A stretch of DNA of 64,000 bases from Prorocentrum cordatum (Eukaryota > Sar > Dinophyceae > Prorocentrales > Prorocentraceae): the NCBI GenBank assembly GCA_963575745.1, contig CAUYUJ010010480.1, positions 332,230-396,229 on the forward strand, in the 5' to 3' direction. Both the position numbers and the translations under genes were made by a program. Each line of letters opens with the position of its first letter. Position 1 is the first letter of the stretch. The notes under the pieces are model-generated. The model ran no database searches. It saw only the letters and a list, made by a program, of their open reading frames with translations, and was not told the origin of the DNA. Positions 48,191 through 60,659 of this stretch are shown here, piece after piece.

Positions 48191-48756
48191 GGAGGGGGAG
48201 GAGGAGGAGGAAGAGGCTGGCGGAGGAGGAGGTCATGAGGGGGAGGATGGGGAGGGAGAGAATGGGGAGGAGGGCGAACCTCGAGCCCCGAGCCGCGAGC
48301 CTCCTCGGAGCTCCAGGACTGCCAGGAGCGCGTGGCCTTCCGCTACGAGTGTGGCACCCCCGCCGACGCGGGCGGCGAGGCCGGTGGCGCGGAGGCGTGC
48401 GGGGGCTCGCCGGTGGTGGCGGGCGACGCGGGGTGGCAGGCGGAGACCAGGCGGGAGACGTGGTTGCAGTGGAGCCTTCCCCGGCCACGCGCGGGGGGTG
48501 AGGTCGGCGTCACCCCAACGCACTTATACTATATGTTCGTCGCCCCCCCAGGGGTGACGCGCGCGCCGAGAAACCAGGGGCGACGCGAGCACCGAGAAAT
48601 CTTCTCGTATATGCGTCGTGGCGGGCGTTTTCTGGCCTTGCCGCTCGGGGAACGATAGACTACAAGATGGGTATACTATATGTTCGGGTCGGACGCGCGC
48701 CTCCAGCGCCTCCAAGGAGATCCTATAGTACTAGTATGACTTCGTGCGTCTCATAA

Positions 48757-48968
48757 GGGGCAACGAAAAAGGGGGATAGACATCTGGGGGGATGCATCGA
48801 CCCCCAATCGTCCATTCACCTCCGACAGGGGCCCGACAGACCCACCCCGCCCAGAAACGTGGGGATTCGCCATAGGGGGCCCATCGCCAAGCTATCGGCG
48901 AGGCATCGCCGATTTCAGGTCGATGCATACCCCCCTATGCCAGTCCCCCCCTATCGTTGCCCCTCAGG
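48757..48968. repeat. Foldback element family C, copy 2
   Basis: aaggggcaacgaaaaagggg and the complementary ccctatcgttgcccctca define the ends, with the inner inverted pair gatgcatcgacc/ggtcgatgcat. Most complete copy of the family. Confidence 0.65.
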
Positions 48969-49338
48969 AGAGCAGGGGTCGGGGGATGGGGGGGGGACAG
49001 TGTCGACCTGAACGGTGTTTGGGTGATGTCGTGGGCCGTTTTCGTGTCGATCTCGTTTTGCAGCACAGGCGGAGTGGAGACAGTGCGAGGGAACACGGAA
49101 GCAAAGGGAAGACGAAGAGCATTCATTGTTCAGGTCGATCCCTGTTCCGGGGTGTTGAAAACCCAGGCCACCAGGCGGCAGACGTGGTGGCAGTGGAGCC
49201 TTCCTCGGCCACACGCGCCGGTGGCCGTTGGCGTCGTGGTTCGGTGGCCGCTCGTCGTCGTCGTCGTCGGCCGTCGGCTGGCCGTGGGCCGGTCAAGCCG
49301 TCGTCGTGGTCGTGGTCATCGTCGTCGTCGTGGTCGTG

Positions 49339-49455
<117 letters not shown>

Positions 49456-49513
49456 TCTGGTGGCCTTTGGCGTCGTGAGTCGTCGTCGGTGGTCGGTGGC
49501 CGCTCGTCGTCGT

Positions 49514-49550
<37 letters not shown>

Positions 49551-49737
49551 CGTGGGCTGGCCGTGGGCGTCGGCCGTGGGCGGGGCCGCCTTTGCCGCCG
49601 CGGCGGGCGCTGCTCCGGGCGCTCTCGGGGCGGCGGTGGTCGGCCAGAGGGTGGGGGCCACGGGCAGGGCCGGGTCCGTCCCGCGCAGAGGGGGGGCGAA
49701 GGTTCCCCGCGGCCCCGAGGGGGGGGGCCCTCCCAGA

Positions 49738-49926
49738 CTCTGGGCCTCCCAGATGGGGTCGGAGCATCGGCGATGCGGCTCGATGTGGAGCCCGCACGCC
49801 GTCGTCGCCGATGCAGCGCCGACGTCGCCAATGCATCGCCGATGCATCGCCGATGCATCGGCGATGCATCGACGATGCGGCGTGATCCTTCGACCCCATC
49901 CAGTCCGACCCCATCTAGGAGGCCTC
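49738..49926. repeat. TIR element family B, copy 3
   Basis: It starts gggcctcccagatggggtcg and ends ccatctaggaggcc, with a core of cgatgcatcgccgatgcatc-type units. Same family as 16369 and 18775. Confidence 0.7.
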
Positions 49927-50097
49927 TACTCTACAGACCCCCTCGAGTTATTTGAAGAAGCCACGACGGCAGGATTTTCGCCGGGCCTCGGGGCCGCCAA
50001 AGAAACGACTCGGGATGAAGGACCGGTTCCGGGGAAGGGGTCCAGACCTCTGGGGGTCGGCGTGGCGAAGGAGTCACGACGTCGGGGGTCTGGGGCG

Positions 50098-50255
50098 CAG
50101 AGGGGGCTAGGGGGAGGCTGGAAGGCTTCTCAGAAGCACCCCTGGCTCTTAGAAGGCGCGGGCCTTGTCTATAGGTGTAGGGCCGGAGCCTTCGAAGGAG
50201 CAGCCTCCTAAAAAGCCTCAAGTACCTCCTTCCCTCACCCCCTTGCGCGCGCCGT
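50098..50255. repeat. TIR element family I, copy 2
   Basis: cagagggggctagggggagg...ggcttctcagaagcacccc at the left and aaaaagcctcaagtacctcc...tcacccccttgcgcg at the right match copy 1 with divergence. Confidence 0.55.
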
Positions 50256-51827
50256 CCAGGCAGGCCCTTGGAGCGGTGTATATGCTCCTTGGCAATGGCC
50301 GGAGGCCGCGCAACACCGCTCGGATGTGCATCGATCCCGTAGCCCTAACAGGGAGGCGGAGGCAGGCAAAAGTTCCTGACCGTCTTCAGCGAGATTCGCT
50401 GTTGGTGCCACCGCGGTTGTTGTCCATTCGACACGACCGCCGCGTTTCAGCAGCGGCCGCTGTCGGTTCTTGATAGCGTTTGTTGCAAGACTTCGGCCCC
50501 GCTGTTTCCCATTTCCCACCTCAATCCGAGGTGGTCTCCTGGGCCCCTGGGCTTTGTCTGCACCCTTGTGGCTTGGGCAGGGGGCGTATATGCCGATCCT
50601 GGCCCCGGGATCAGACCAGCCAGGATCGGTGAGGTGGTCAGCTGATGTCGCCTAGGGTGTGGGGGGAGGCACAATGTAAAGGAGGCGCTTCGGTAGAGAG
50701 ACATGTTACTATACAAACACAGCTTTCAGAGGGGCACGCGGCTGTCTTGGATCGGCAATTGACCTTCCCGGGCGCGCAAGTAGTTGGTTGTTCCTCGGTT
50801 GACGCTCTTCGTAGTTTCCGGGGCGGGGGAAGATTCCCCCTCCTGCCCCTCGTCTTTCTCATCCGCATCATCATCGTTCCTTTATTCTTCATAGTATGAC
50901 TCTTGTTATTCTTATTCTGAATTGTTTATGATACTTTTGTTTGATTGTCTTCTTATTAATATTATGATTCCCTCCTCCTGCTCCTCCCCCCTCCCCCTCC
51001 TCTTACTTCCCCTTCTCCTGCTCCTCCTCGTTCTCCTCCTCCTCCTTCTCGTCGTCCTCCTCCTCCTCCTCTTCCTCCTCCTCCGCCAGGCTCTGAGAGC
51101 CGCTGGGCCCCCCCCCCCCCCCCAGCGGAGGCATCCCTTTGTCCCCCCCGCCCCAGGCCGCTTCTCGGGCATACGAGGCAGCCGCTGCTGGTCTTCCCGT
51201 GGTCGAGGTGGGGCGAAGGGGGCCCCGGGCAGCCTCTCGGAACGAGGGGCACAGTGACGCTGCGGCACCAGGCTCCCGCGACAGGTGGTGAGCTGTCCCC
51301 CCGCCGTCCTTGAGTGGGAGGTGCCGCTGCAGGGGCTGTGCTCACGGTCCCACCCGATGCTTGCCCAGACCGTGCCCGCCGTGATGTGTGATCGCACGTG
51401 CGTGCTTCTCAGCAGAGTCCAGCAGAGTCCCTTTCTCCTTCTCCCTCTGCTCCTCCTTCCGCTCCTCCTGCCCTTCCTCCTCGTCTTCCTCCTTCTCCTC
51501 TTCCTTCCCTCCTCCTCCTCCTGCTTCTCCTGCTTCTCCTCCCCTTCTCCTCCTCATCCTCCTCCTCCTTGTACTCCTTCCCCCCTTCTCCTCCCCTCCT
51601 CCTCCTCCTCCTCCTCCTCCTTCTCGCCTCCTCCTCCTCCTCCTGCTTCTCCTCCCTTCTCCTCCTCTTCCTCCTCATTCTCCTCCCCGTTCTCTTCCAC
51701 TCCTCCTCCTCCTCCTCCTCCTCCTCCTCCTCCTCCTCCTCCTCCTCCTCCCCCTCCCCCTCCTCTTCCTCCTCCTCCTCCTCCTCCTGCTCCTCCTCAT
51801 CTTCATCATGATCAGCATCATCATCGT

Positions 51828-51858
<31 letters not shown>

Positions 51859-52384
51859 AGCAGCATTATCATCATCATCATCAGCATCAGGAGGAGGAGG
51901 AGGAGGAGGAGAGGAAAGAAGGAGGAGGAGGAGGAGGAAGAAGGGGAGGACAACAGGGGTGGATGGAGAGGGAAGAGGAAGGGGGAATGCAGAGCACGCC
52001 CAATATGCATAAGCGATGCAGCAGTACACCCTCCCGTTCCAAGTCCACCGTCCTAATGCCCATACTAGGGGCCCTTTTCACTACAAGAAGTGTGTCCACT
52101 GAAAGACCAGAGCAGTTTGGCATGCCATGTTGGCGAGGGCCCCTCTTTTGAAAGGAATTGCCTTGCATTCTCTGACGATAGACGATCGATGTCATACAGC
52201 TCAGCTAGGTTTGCGGCGATATCCCAAGTTCGGGCAACGCCTCTCCACACCCATGTATCTGTTGAGGTCATGGTCTTCGAGGGGGTCTCAAGCGACAGCT
52301 TCATTTTGAAGAAGAGCCGCCGTGGGTCCGTGCAGCGTTACGTGGTTTGAGATCCCGGGTCGTCAAACACAGCGGATTCAAACG

Positions 52385-52665
52385 AATTCACATGGCGTTG
52401 AAGCGAGAGCCCCGTCTTGAGAACAACCCGTGTTCAACCCTTGAAGACGTTGCACGGTTTTAACACGAACCGGCGCGGCGCCAAAGCAAGAACGCCTCTT
52501 TGAGAAAGGGCACCGCCTTCTGTCCAGGAAGCTGGTGCAACTGCTCGGAACGAATGTGCGCGGCCCTGAGGCGAGAGCCAGTCTGAAAAAGACCTCCCCA
52601 CATCTGCGAAGAGATTGCTCAACCTTTTCAGGCGAATGCGCGCGGCGCTGAGGCGATGGCCCCGT
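52385..52665 (+). repeat. Highly diverged copies of the 83-bp repeat
   Basis: gttgaagcgagagccccgtc, cgaatgtgcgcggccctgag and gcgaatgcgcgcggcgctga echo the 83-bp unit at about the same spacing. A reverse-strand version lies at 19370-19640. Confidence 0.55.
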
Positions 52666-52992
52666 CTCGAATAAGGGTGCCTCGCACGTGTCGTGTGACG
52701 AATCGTGTCCTCGGGCCACGGTGTCCCCAGGAGCCCCGCGGCGGCGCAGCTGGCCTCCAGACTGGTGGCCGTTCGCGAGGTCCAGAGGGCCCTGGGGGCT
52801 CCAAACTGGCGCGAAAAGCTGGAGACACCTTGGACCAGGGGCACCTTTTCGAGGGAGGAAGAAGCACCCCGACCCCGATAACTGGCGTTTACTTAGCGGC
52901 CGTGGGCGTTTACTGAGCGTTCGATTCCTTCCTTGGGCGCGTCTACTAGATAGCTTCGCTTGTCGGGGTGCATATCTTGGGGGTGTTTTTTG

Positions 52993-53092
52993 NNNNNNNN
53001 NNNNNNNNNNNNNNNNNNNNNNNNNNNNNNNNNNNNNNNNNNNNNNNNNNNNNNNNNNNNNNNNNNNNNNNNNNNNNNNNNNNNNNNNNNNN
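52993..53092. other. Assembly gap (100 N)
   Basis: Exactly 100 undetermined bases, the usual scaffold-gap placeholder, at the edge of the 77-bp satellite. Confidence 1.
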
Positions 53093-54040
53093 GACAGCGT
53101 TTCGTGGCCCCACATGGAGTTCCACATGCGGCCCCTGTAGCAGTGTTCGCATGCGTGTCCCCCACCCAGGACAGCGTTTCGCGGCCCCACATCGAACTCC
53201 ACCAAAGGCCCGAATGGCGGTGTTCGCATGCGCCTCCCCCACCCAGGACATCGTTTCGTGGCCCCACAGGGAGCTCCACCTACGGCCCCCAGTGGCGGTG
53301 TTGGCATGCGTCTGCCCCGCCCAGGAAATCGTTCCGCGGCCCACAGGGAACTGCACTTCAGGCCCCCATGGCGGTCTTCGTATGCGTCTCCCCCCCCGGG
53401 ACAGCGTTTCGTGGCCTCACAGGGAGTTCCACCCAAGGCCTCCATGGCTGTGTTCGCATGAGTTTCCCCCGCCCAGAACAGCGTTTCGCGGCCCCACAGG
53501 CAGCTCCACCTCAGGCCCCATGCGTCCCCCCCACCCAGCACAGCGTTCCGTGGCCCCACGTCGAGCCCCACCTGCGGCCCGAATGGCGAGGTTCACATGC
53601 GTCCCCCCCCGCCCAGGACAGCGTTTCGTGGCCCCACAGGGAGCTCCATCTAACGCCCCAGTGGCGGTGTTCACATGCGTCTCCCCCGCCCAGAACAGCG
53701 TTTCGTCGCCCCACAGGGGGCTCCACTTGAGGCCCCAGTGGCGGTGTTCGCATGCGTCTCCCCCACCCAGGACAGCGTTTCGCGGCCCCACAGGCAGCTC
53801 CACCTAAGGCCCGAATGGCGGTGTTCGCACGCGCATCCCCCACCCAGGACATCGTTCCGTGGCCCCACAAGGAGCTCCACCTAACGCCCCGGTGGCGGTG
53901 TTTGCACGCGTCTCCCCCGCCCAGAACAGCGTTTCGTCGCCCCATAGGGGGCTCCACTTCAGGCCCCCGTGGCGGTGTTCGTATGCGTTTCCCCCACCCA
54001 GGTCAGCTTTTCGCGGCCCCACAGGGAGCTCCACCTGGGT
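53093..54040 (+). repeat. 77-bp tandem satellite
   Basis: Units begin at 53093, 53170, 53247, 53325 and 53400 and continue to about 54040 (roughly 12 units; period 75-78 bp). The unit contains acagcgtttcgtggccccac, gagctccacct and gcggtgttcgcatgcgtctc. The array starts at an assembly gap, so its real length is unknown. Cys/Trp/Gly or Pro/Arg/Ser frames in it are not genes. Confidence 0.93.
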
Positions 54041-54214
54041 GGAGCGACCTGCTGAGCTGCGGGGCCCTGCACGGCGTACTGCAAAGCAGGCGCGGCCTCG
54101 TGGCCCACAGAGGGAGACACCCCCAAACATTTCGCGACCCCCGCATAAGAAACCCCACCGATGATTAAACACGCGATCGCGGTACCTACAGCTGAATATG
54201 GTTGGGGCCTTCGC

Positions 54215-54600
54215 CAGGCGAATTAAAAACGAATGCACGCCGCGCTAAGGCGAGAGCCACATGTTGAAAACGACCCGCCTTCAATTCGTGAAGCTCTTTA
54301 CGTTTTGTAAGACGAATGTACGCCGCGCTTGGGCGAGAGTCACATTTTGAAAACGTCCCGCCCTCAATCCGTGAAGCTCTTGCAAATGTTCAAAAAGAAT
54401 GTGCGCTGCGCTTAGGCGAGAGCCACATGTTGAAAACGACCCACCTCCACCTGTGAAACCATTGCAGTCTTCAAGCTACAGAGTCACCAGTAATGAAGAA
54501 GTGTCAGGCGAAACGCACGGCCCGCCCTAAAAACTGGCCTCGGGGTGTGCCAGGGGGAAATTATTAATACGGAAGAGGAATGGAGGAGGAGCGAGCGGAA
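54215..54600 (+). repeat. Related 83-bp tandem repeat plus shared 3' flank
   Basis: Three diverged units (gaatgcacgccgcgctaagg, gagccacatgttgaaaacga) are followed by ctacagagtcaccag... and gcgaaacgcacggcccgccc. This matches the sequence after the 59165-59715 array, so the array and its flank were duplicated together. Confidence 0.8.
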
Positions 54601-55579
54601 TGGAGGAGGTTGTGGACTGAAGAGCAGCGGTATAGAGGAGGAGTGGCATAGAGGAGTTGTGGTCCTCCTCCCCCGCTGTGGAGGTGCCCCCCCCCCCACG
54701 CGAGCAGGCCCCTTGCGGGGGGGCGGGCCTCTAGCGCCCACCCCGAGGCGTCGTCGTCGTCGTCGACAGCGTCAGCGTCACCGTCACCGTCACCGTGAGC
54801 GTCGTCGTCGTCGTCGCCGTCGTCATCGTCGTCGTCCTCGTCGCCGTCGTCGTCTGTTGTCGTCGTCGTCGTCCTCGTGGTCGTCAGCGTCAGCATTGAC
54901 GTCGTCGTCGTTGTCGTCGTCGTCGTCGTCGTGGTGGTCGTCGTCGCCGTCGTGGTGGTCGTCGTCGTCTTCGTCGTGGTGGTGGTGGTCGTCGTCGTCG
55001 TGGTGGTGGTCGTCGTCGTCGTGGTGGTGGTCGTCGTCTTCGTCGTGGTGGTGGTGGTGGTCGTCGTCGTCTTCCTCCTCCTCGAGTCTACGAGGCGGGC
55101 CTGCCGCGCCCGCCCCGAGGCACGGCGGCTCCATCTCGGTGATGAACAACGGCCAAGGCGTGCCGGTGCAGGCGCCCTGGGGAGCCTCGGGCGCCTGGCT
55201 CGCGGTGGAGGGTTTCTCTGAAGGGCTTAGGCGACCCGTCCTCCTCCTCCTCCTCCTCCTCCTCCTCCTTCTGCTCCTCCTCCTTCCTTCCTCCTCTCCT
55301 CCTCCTCCTCACTCCTCCTCATCCTCCTCCTCCTCCCACTCCTCCCTCCTCCTTCTCCTCCTCCTCCTCCTCTCCTCTCCTCCTCCTCCCTCCTCCTCCT
55401 CCTTCCTCCTTTCTCTTTCTCCTCCTCCTCCTCCTCCTCCTCCTCTTTCCTCCTCCATCTCCTCCTCCCCCTCTCCCCATCCACCTCCTCCTCCTCTCCC
55501 CCACCTCCACCTCCCTCCTCCTCCTCCTCCTCCTCCTCCTCCTCCTCCTCCTCCTCCTCCTCCTCCTCCTCCTCCGGAA

Positions 55580-56995
55580 TCAGCGCAGCTCGCGGCGCGC
55601 CTCTCGCGGCGTCCCTCTGGGGCGGCGGGTGGCGAGCGCGCCTCGCTGGTCGGCGGAGGCGTGTGCTGCTGAGCCCTGGCATCGCTCGGACGTGGGCGTT
55701 TTTCTCGGCGAGGGCCATCGAGGAGCATCCTGGAGCACCGCGCGAAAAAGATGCGCGCGAGACCGAAGAGTGCCCAGGGAATGGGCGTCCGAGCGATGGC
55801 AAGCAGCTGCCCTGATACACCCGTGTTGAAAACGCAGCACGTACCCTGTTCAAAACGTCCGTGCTGACACGCTCCGTGTTGGCTCGGCGCGTGTTGGCCC
55901 ACGTCTTGGCGAACGTATCGCGCCAGACCTGCGTGTTCAGCTTACGTGTTGGATTCCGTGTCACCGCGCTGCGGGCTTCGTGCTGCGTTGCGGGGCGGCT
56001 ACTCTCTGCTGGCTGCCCGGGCCTCCAGCGTCTTGAGAAATCAGGGGCAGTGGTACGGGGGGGGATAGGCTCAGGGGGGTTGGCTCGATGCTCCAGGTTT
56101 GCGGACGTGTTCGTCGGATCTCGGCGGCTTTCCAGCCCCGGGGTGCTTTCCAGCGGCTGCGCCTCGTCGACAGCATTCCAGTGGTGCCCGGATCGTCCCG
56201 AACGGCATCTGGAGAGCCGAGGTATGGACCGCCGGGTATGGAGATGAGCTTGGGGGGGGGGGCGCATCGACTCCGAATCGCCCATTCAGCGCCGATAGTC
56301 AGGCGATCGCAAACATGGATCAAGGGGGCTTGGGTTAGCGACGCGTCCCATTTCCATCGGACATCGCGGATTTCCGCCGCCGAACGAGGCGGCACCGGCC
56401 GCATTTGGGGAGGGAACCTTCCCCGATCCATGGATTTGGCGACCGCGGGCCAAATCCATGGATCGCTAATCCATGTTTGCGCGCCCCCGAGATAAGGGCC
56501 CGACAGCCCCAACCTGCCCAGGAACGTGCGGATTTGCTAGTCATCGGGGGCCTATCGCCGATCTATCGGCGATGTATCGCTGGTTGCATGTCCATGTTCC
56601 CCCCCTACATACGAGTCCCCTCCCATCGTTGCCCCTCAAGACTGTCAAGACTTCGTTGTTTTCTGCCTCATGGGGGCTCGTGGGGCCCCGGAACCATTCT
56701 TGCCCGATGCCCCCGGAACCGTTCTTGCCCGATGTAGGTTCTCTTAAAGGTTACTAAGTCCATCCTAGGACTATCTTGGAGGCCTCTGGGACTGTCGCTG
56801 GCTGCAGGAAGCCCGAAACAGTGAGAACGCGAAAACTCTTGCAACATCTGTTTGAAACCAAGCTTCCCCGTGCAGGCCAGAGGAGCCGTGGCTACCTCCG
56901 CCGCGGGTCGTCCCGCGGCGGCGGTCCGGCGCTGGACGCCCTTCCGGGTGGCCTCGCCGAGCCCCGGCTGCATCGTGGCGGCTGTCCCCCGCGGC
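55580..56995. other. No gene recognised
   Basis: Mixed sequence with a family C element. A local run of repeated motifs around cgtgttggctcggcgcgtgt (55860-55900) is short. Confidence 0.4.
56240..56640. repeat. Foldback element family C, copy 3 (with internal insertion)
   Basis: It shares the inner units (cgcatcgactccgaatcgcc, ctatcgccgatctatcggcg) and the terminal cgttgcccctca of family C. It is longer because extra sequence with its own inverted repeat (atccatggattt/aaatccatggat, about 56427-56463) lies inside. Confidence 0.5.
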
Positions 56996-57049
56996 AGGGA
57001 GGAGGAGGAGGAGGAGGAGGAGGAGGAGGAGGAGGAGGAGGAGGAGGAA

Positions 57050-59160
57050 GATACTCAGAAGAGAATCAGCTGCATCGTGGCGGAGGAGGAGCTACAGCGT
57101 GGCGGCTGTCCCCCGCGGCAGAGAGAAGCAGAAGCGAGTCCCCGTCGCAGCGGCTACGGTCTCGCCGCGGGCGGCCCTCCGCTCCCGGGGGCCCCTGGCC
57201 CCGCCCGCGGCCCCGCGGCTGCCCCGCCGTGCCCCTGCCTGCTGCCTCCCGCCCTGCCTGTCCGGCCTGCCCGCCCGCCTGCCTTGCAGTTGTTCTGTTC
57301 GTAAGTTGTGATCTGGTTTGGTTGAAAACAACGTACTGTTTCCCAAGACGTTCACGCACGGCACATTTCAGTGCTGGAGCTTGTGGTACGGTTTGGTTCA
57401 AAGCAGCGTATTGTTTCTCAAGACGTGCACGCACATGGCACATTCCAGTGCTGGAGGTTGCTCTATTCGTCCGAGCTTCTTGGAATTGCTTCGGCAAGTT
57501 TGACTCGGTGCAGCCCCCCGAGGCCTTCACGCCAGGCGCGTTCGTCGTCGTCCGCCTGCTCCTCCTGTGTTCCTCTCCTCGTCGCTGGGGAGCACCCGCT
57601 GCCAGGCGCCAGGGTCTGCGCGGTCGGCGGCCTCGGCGCCGAGTCCTCCTCGGGACAGTGGGGCCTCTTCCGGTTCGTTCCTCCCTTCCCTCTGTCCCCT
57701 CTCCCCCCCGACCCCCTTGTCCCTTCTCCTTGTTCTTTGCTCTTCGGGAGGGCCCCGAGAGGAGGAGGAGGAGGAAGAGGAGGAGGAGGAGGAGGAGGAG
57801 GAGGAGGAGGAGGATCAGGAGGATCAGGAGGATCAGGAGGAGCAGCAGCAGCAGCAGTTGGAGGAGGAGGAGGAAGCGGAGAAGGAGAAGGAGGAGGAGG
57901 AGGAGGAGGAGGAGGAGGAGGAGGAGCAGGGTCCTGGAGGTCCCGGGAGATTTCCAAAAGGCTGAACACGGTTCCAAAACGTATTTTTTTCGATGCGCCC
58001 TACCCCCCCCGTCGCTCGTATCTGGCACAAGGGAGGGGGGGGGGGAAGCGAAATCTGCTGCGCTCAGCTGGTTTCGGCCCCGCAGCCAGGCGCCACTCCT
58101 CGACGTGCCGACGCCGGGAGGCGCCCGGGAAGCCAGCTACGCGAGGCGAGTCGCTTCCCACCCACCCCTTGCGCTATCCCCCGTTCCCCTGCCCCGGAGG
58201 TGGAGGGGGGAGGGGTGCGTCGGGAACCGTGAGACGGGGGTCCATGCAAACAGGGGTCAGCCAGAGCGCCAGAGCTTGCAGGATCCTGCGGAGCCAGGGG
58301 TGCATTGACCCTGGCTTGCGCGCAGGGTCCTGCAGGATCTTGCAGGATCGTGAAAAAGCCTGACTGACCCGAGTTTGCCAAATTGACCCGGGTCAGTGCG
58401 TCCCCGAGTGCGGAGGAAGTGGATTGGGGAGCGTGAGCTGGATGGGACGGCGAACCCAGACCCCCGACGTCATGTTTTTTTGTTGATGACGTCGATCCCC
58501 TAAGGTCTCGACCCATTCCCCGGAACCGGTTTTTCATCCTGAGTCGTTTGCTTTTTGACGGTCCCGAGGCCCAGAGAGGGTCCCCAGAGGCCGAAACGTA
58601 GTGAAAAACCTCCCGTCATGTTTTTTTCACAGCGCGAGGGGGTCTGGGTTACCTCCCGCCTCGCCCGTTTCGTCCGGCCCGGTCCGCGTCGCCGCGAAGA
58701 TGCACCAAGAGCACCGCTGCTACGTGCCCGAGCTCATCTTCGGACCCGCGGGGGTCGGCGGAGTCGGGCCGCTCGCGGGGGGGAGTTCGGGAGCCGCGCG
58801 GAGGAGGAGGAGGAGGAGGAGGACCAGTGGAAACCCAAGAGTCATCAACGATGTTGGAAAGAACCCTCCCTCCAAGCTCCCTCTTCACAGGTCCCTACAA
58901 CGTTTCTTTTCCATTGATGGAACTGCCTCGTTGGAAGACAACGGTTTGAAGATCCTGAAGCGTGCCAAAACATTGTTCTCGGGATGTCAACGCCACGCAT
59001 CAACCTGACTGCTGCGTGTTGACCATCCAGAAACGTGCCAGAACGCCTTTTTTTTATTTCAACAAAGCGAATCAACATAACTACTGCGCCCGCATAATTC
59101 TGAATCCTTCCAAAACACCGTTTTTGGTATGTTGATCATGGGAATCCGTGAAACTCTGGC
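57050..59160. other. No gene recognised
   Basis: A 510-codon plus frame (56776-58308) crosses two GAG arrays and is Arg/Gly/Pro-rich. Reverse frames are similar. gttcacgcacggcacatttcagtgctgga-type sequence (57349-57470) is a tandem pair of about 75 bp. The dispersed repeat at 58461-58600 matches 2826-2960. Confidence 0.45.
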
Positions 59161-59164
59161 AAAT

Positions 59165-59715
59165 GATTAAACCGAATGTGCGCGGCGCTAAGGCGAGAGC
59201 CACATGTCGAAAAGGATCCGCCCTCAATCCGTGAATCTTCTGCGAATGTTTAAACCGAATGCTCGCGGCGCTAAGGCGAGAGCCACATTTTGATAACGAC
59301 CCGCCCTCAATCCGTGAAGCTCTTGCAATGGTTTGAAACGTGTGTGCGCGGCGCTACGGCGACAGCCACATGTTGAAAACCACCCTCCGTGAACCTCTTG
59401 CAAATGTTGAAAACGAATGTGCGCGGCGCTAAGGCGAGAGCCACGTGTTGAAAATCACCCGCCCTCAATCCGTCAAACTCTTGCAAATGTTCAAAACGAA
59501 TGTGCGCCGCGCTAAGGCGAGAGTGACATGTTGAAAACGATCCGCCCTCAATCCACGAAGCTCTTGCAGATGTTTGAAACGAATGTGCGCGGCACATGTT
59601 GAAAACGACCCGCCCTCAATCCGTGAAACTTTTTGCAATGCTTTAGAACTAGTGTGCGCGGCGCTTAGGCGAGAGCCACACTTTGAAAACCACCCGCCCT
59701 CCACCTGTGACACTG
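59165..59715 (+). repeat. 83-bp tandem repeat
   Basis: About six units with cgaatgtgcgcggcgctaag, gcgagagccacatgttgaaa and ccgccctcaatccgtgaagc, starting at 59173, 59256 and 59339 (period 83). One unit near 59590 is shortened. The same repeat with the same downstream sequence occurs at 54215-54600. Confidence 0.9.
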
Positions 59716-59833
59716 TTGTAAATGTTGAAGCTACAGAGTCTTAAATATTGAGGAAGTCTTTGGCGAAACGCCCGGCCCGCCCTAATCATTGCTTCGGGGT
59801 GCGACAGGGAAGAGTTATCTATAAAGAGAAGGA

Positions 59834-60050
59834 ATGGAGGAGGAGGAGGAGGAGGAGGAGGAGGAAAAGGAGGAGGAGGCCCACGAGGAGGAGGAGGAGG
59901 AGGAGAAGGAGGCCAGCGAGGAGAAGGAGGAGGAGGAGGAGGAGGCCGACGAGGAGGAGGAGGAGGAGGAGGCCGACGAGGAGGAGGAGGAGGACTCCTC
60001 CTCCTCCTCCTCCTCCTCCTTCCTCCTCCTCCTCCTCCTCCTCCTCACTC
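59834..60050 (+). repeat. (GAG)n to (CTC)n foldback array
   Basis: GAG repeats (59834-59995) switch abruptly to CTC repeats (59996-60050), making an inverted repeat that could fold on itself. Frames give Glu/Ser or Arg/Ser runs only. Confidence 0.85.
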
Positions 60051-60274
60051 TCATTCTCATCCCCGTTCTTTTCGTCATCAGCATGATTCTCCCTCCCTCC
60101 GCGCTCGCTCCCTCGCACGCCCTTCTCCACCTCCCCGGCACGCGCTCCCGCGCGCGCAGGGGGGTCCGACGTGCGCCGGGGGGGGGGGGGAAGAGGACGA
60201 AGTTCGATCATCAAGGTTCAAGGAAGAAGAGGGGTCGACGACGGCGACGACGACCACGACGACGACGACGACGC

Positions 60275-60342
<68 letters not shown>

Positions 60343-60659
60343 GCCGCGACGACGGCGGCGGCGGCGGCGGCGGCAGCGACGACGACAACGGCGGTGTCAA
60401 CCTCCTCCCCCTCCTCGATGTTCAAGGATCAATGTTCAAGGTCTTCGGGCGTGATTGGGCATTTTGGGAGGGGGGGCGGAGGTATCGAGGGGGCGTCTGG
60501 GGACCACAGCGTTCCCAAGACCTCCAAATTGACTCCTCCTCTTCTCCTCCTCCTCCTCCTCCTCCTCCTCCTCCTCCTTCTCCTCGCCCTCCCCTCCTCC
60601 TCCTGCTCCTGCTCCTCCTCCTCCTCCTCCTCCTCCTCCTCCTCGCCCTCCCCTCCTCG

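Noticed and set aside
52378-53957. Cys/Trp/Gly-rich frames resembling a secreted repeat protein
   Set aside because: They translate the 77-bp satellite and run through the N gap.
56776-58308. A 510-codon plus-strand frame
   Set aside because: Crosses two GAG arrays and is Arg/Gly/Pro-rich; no conserved domain.
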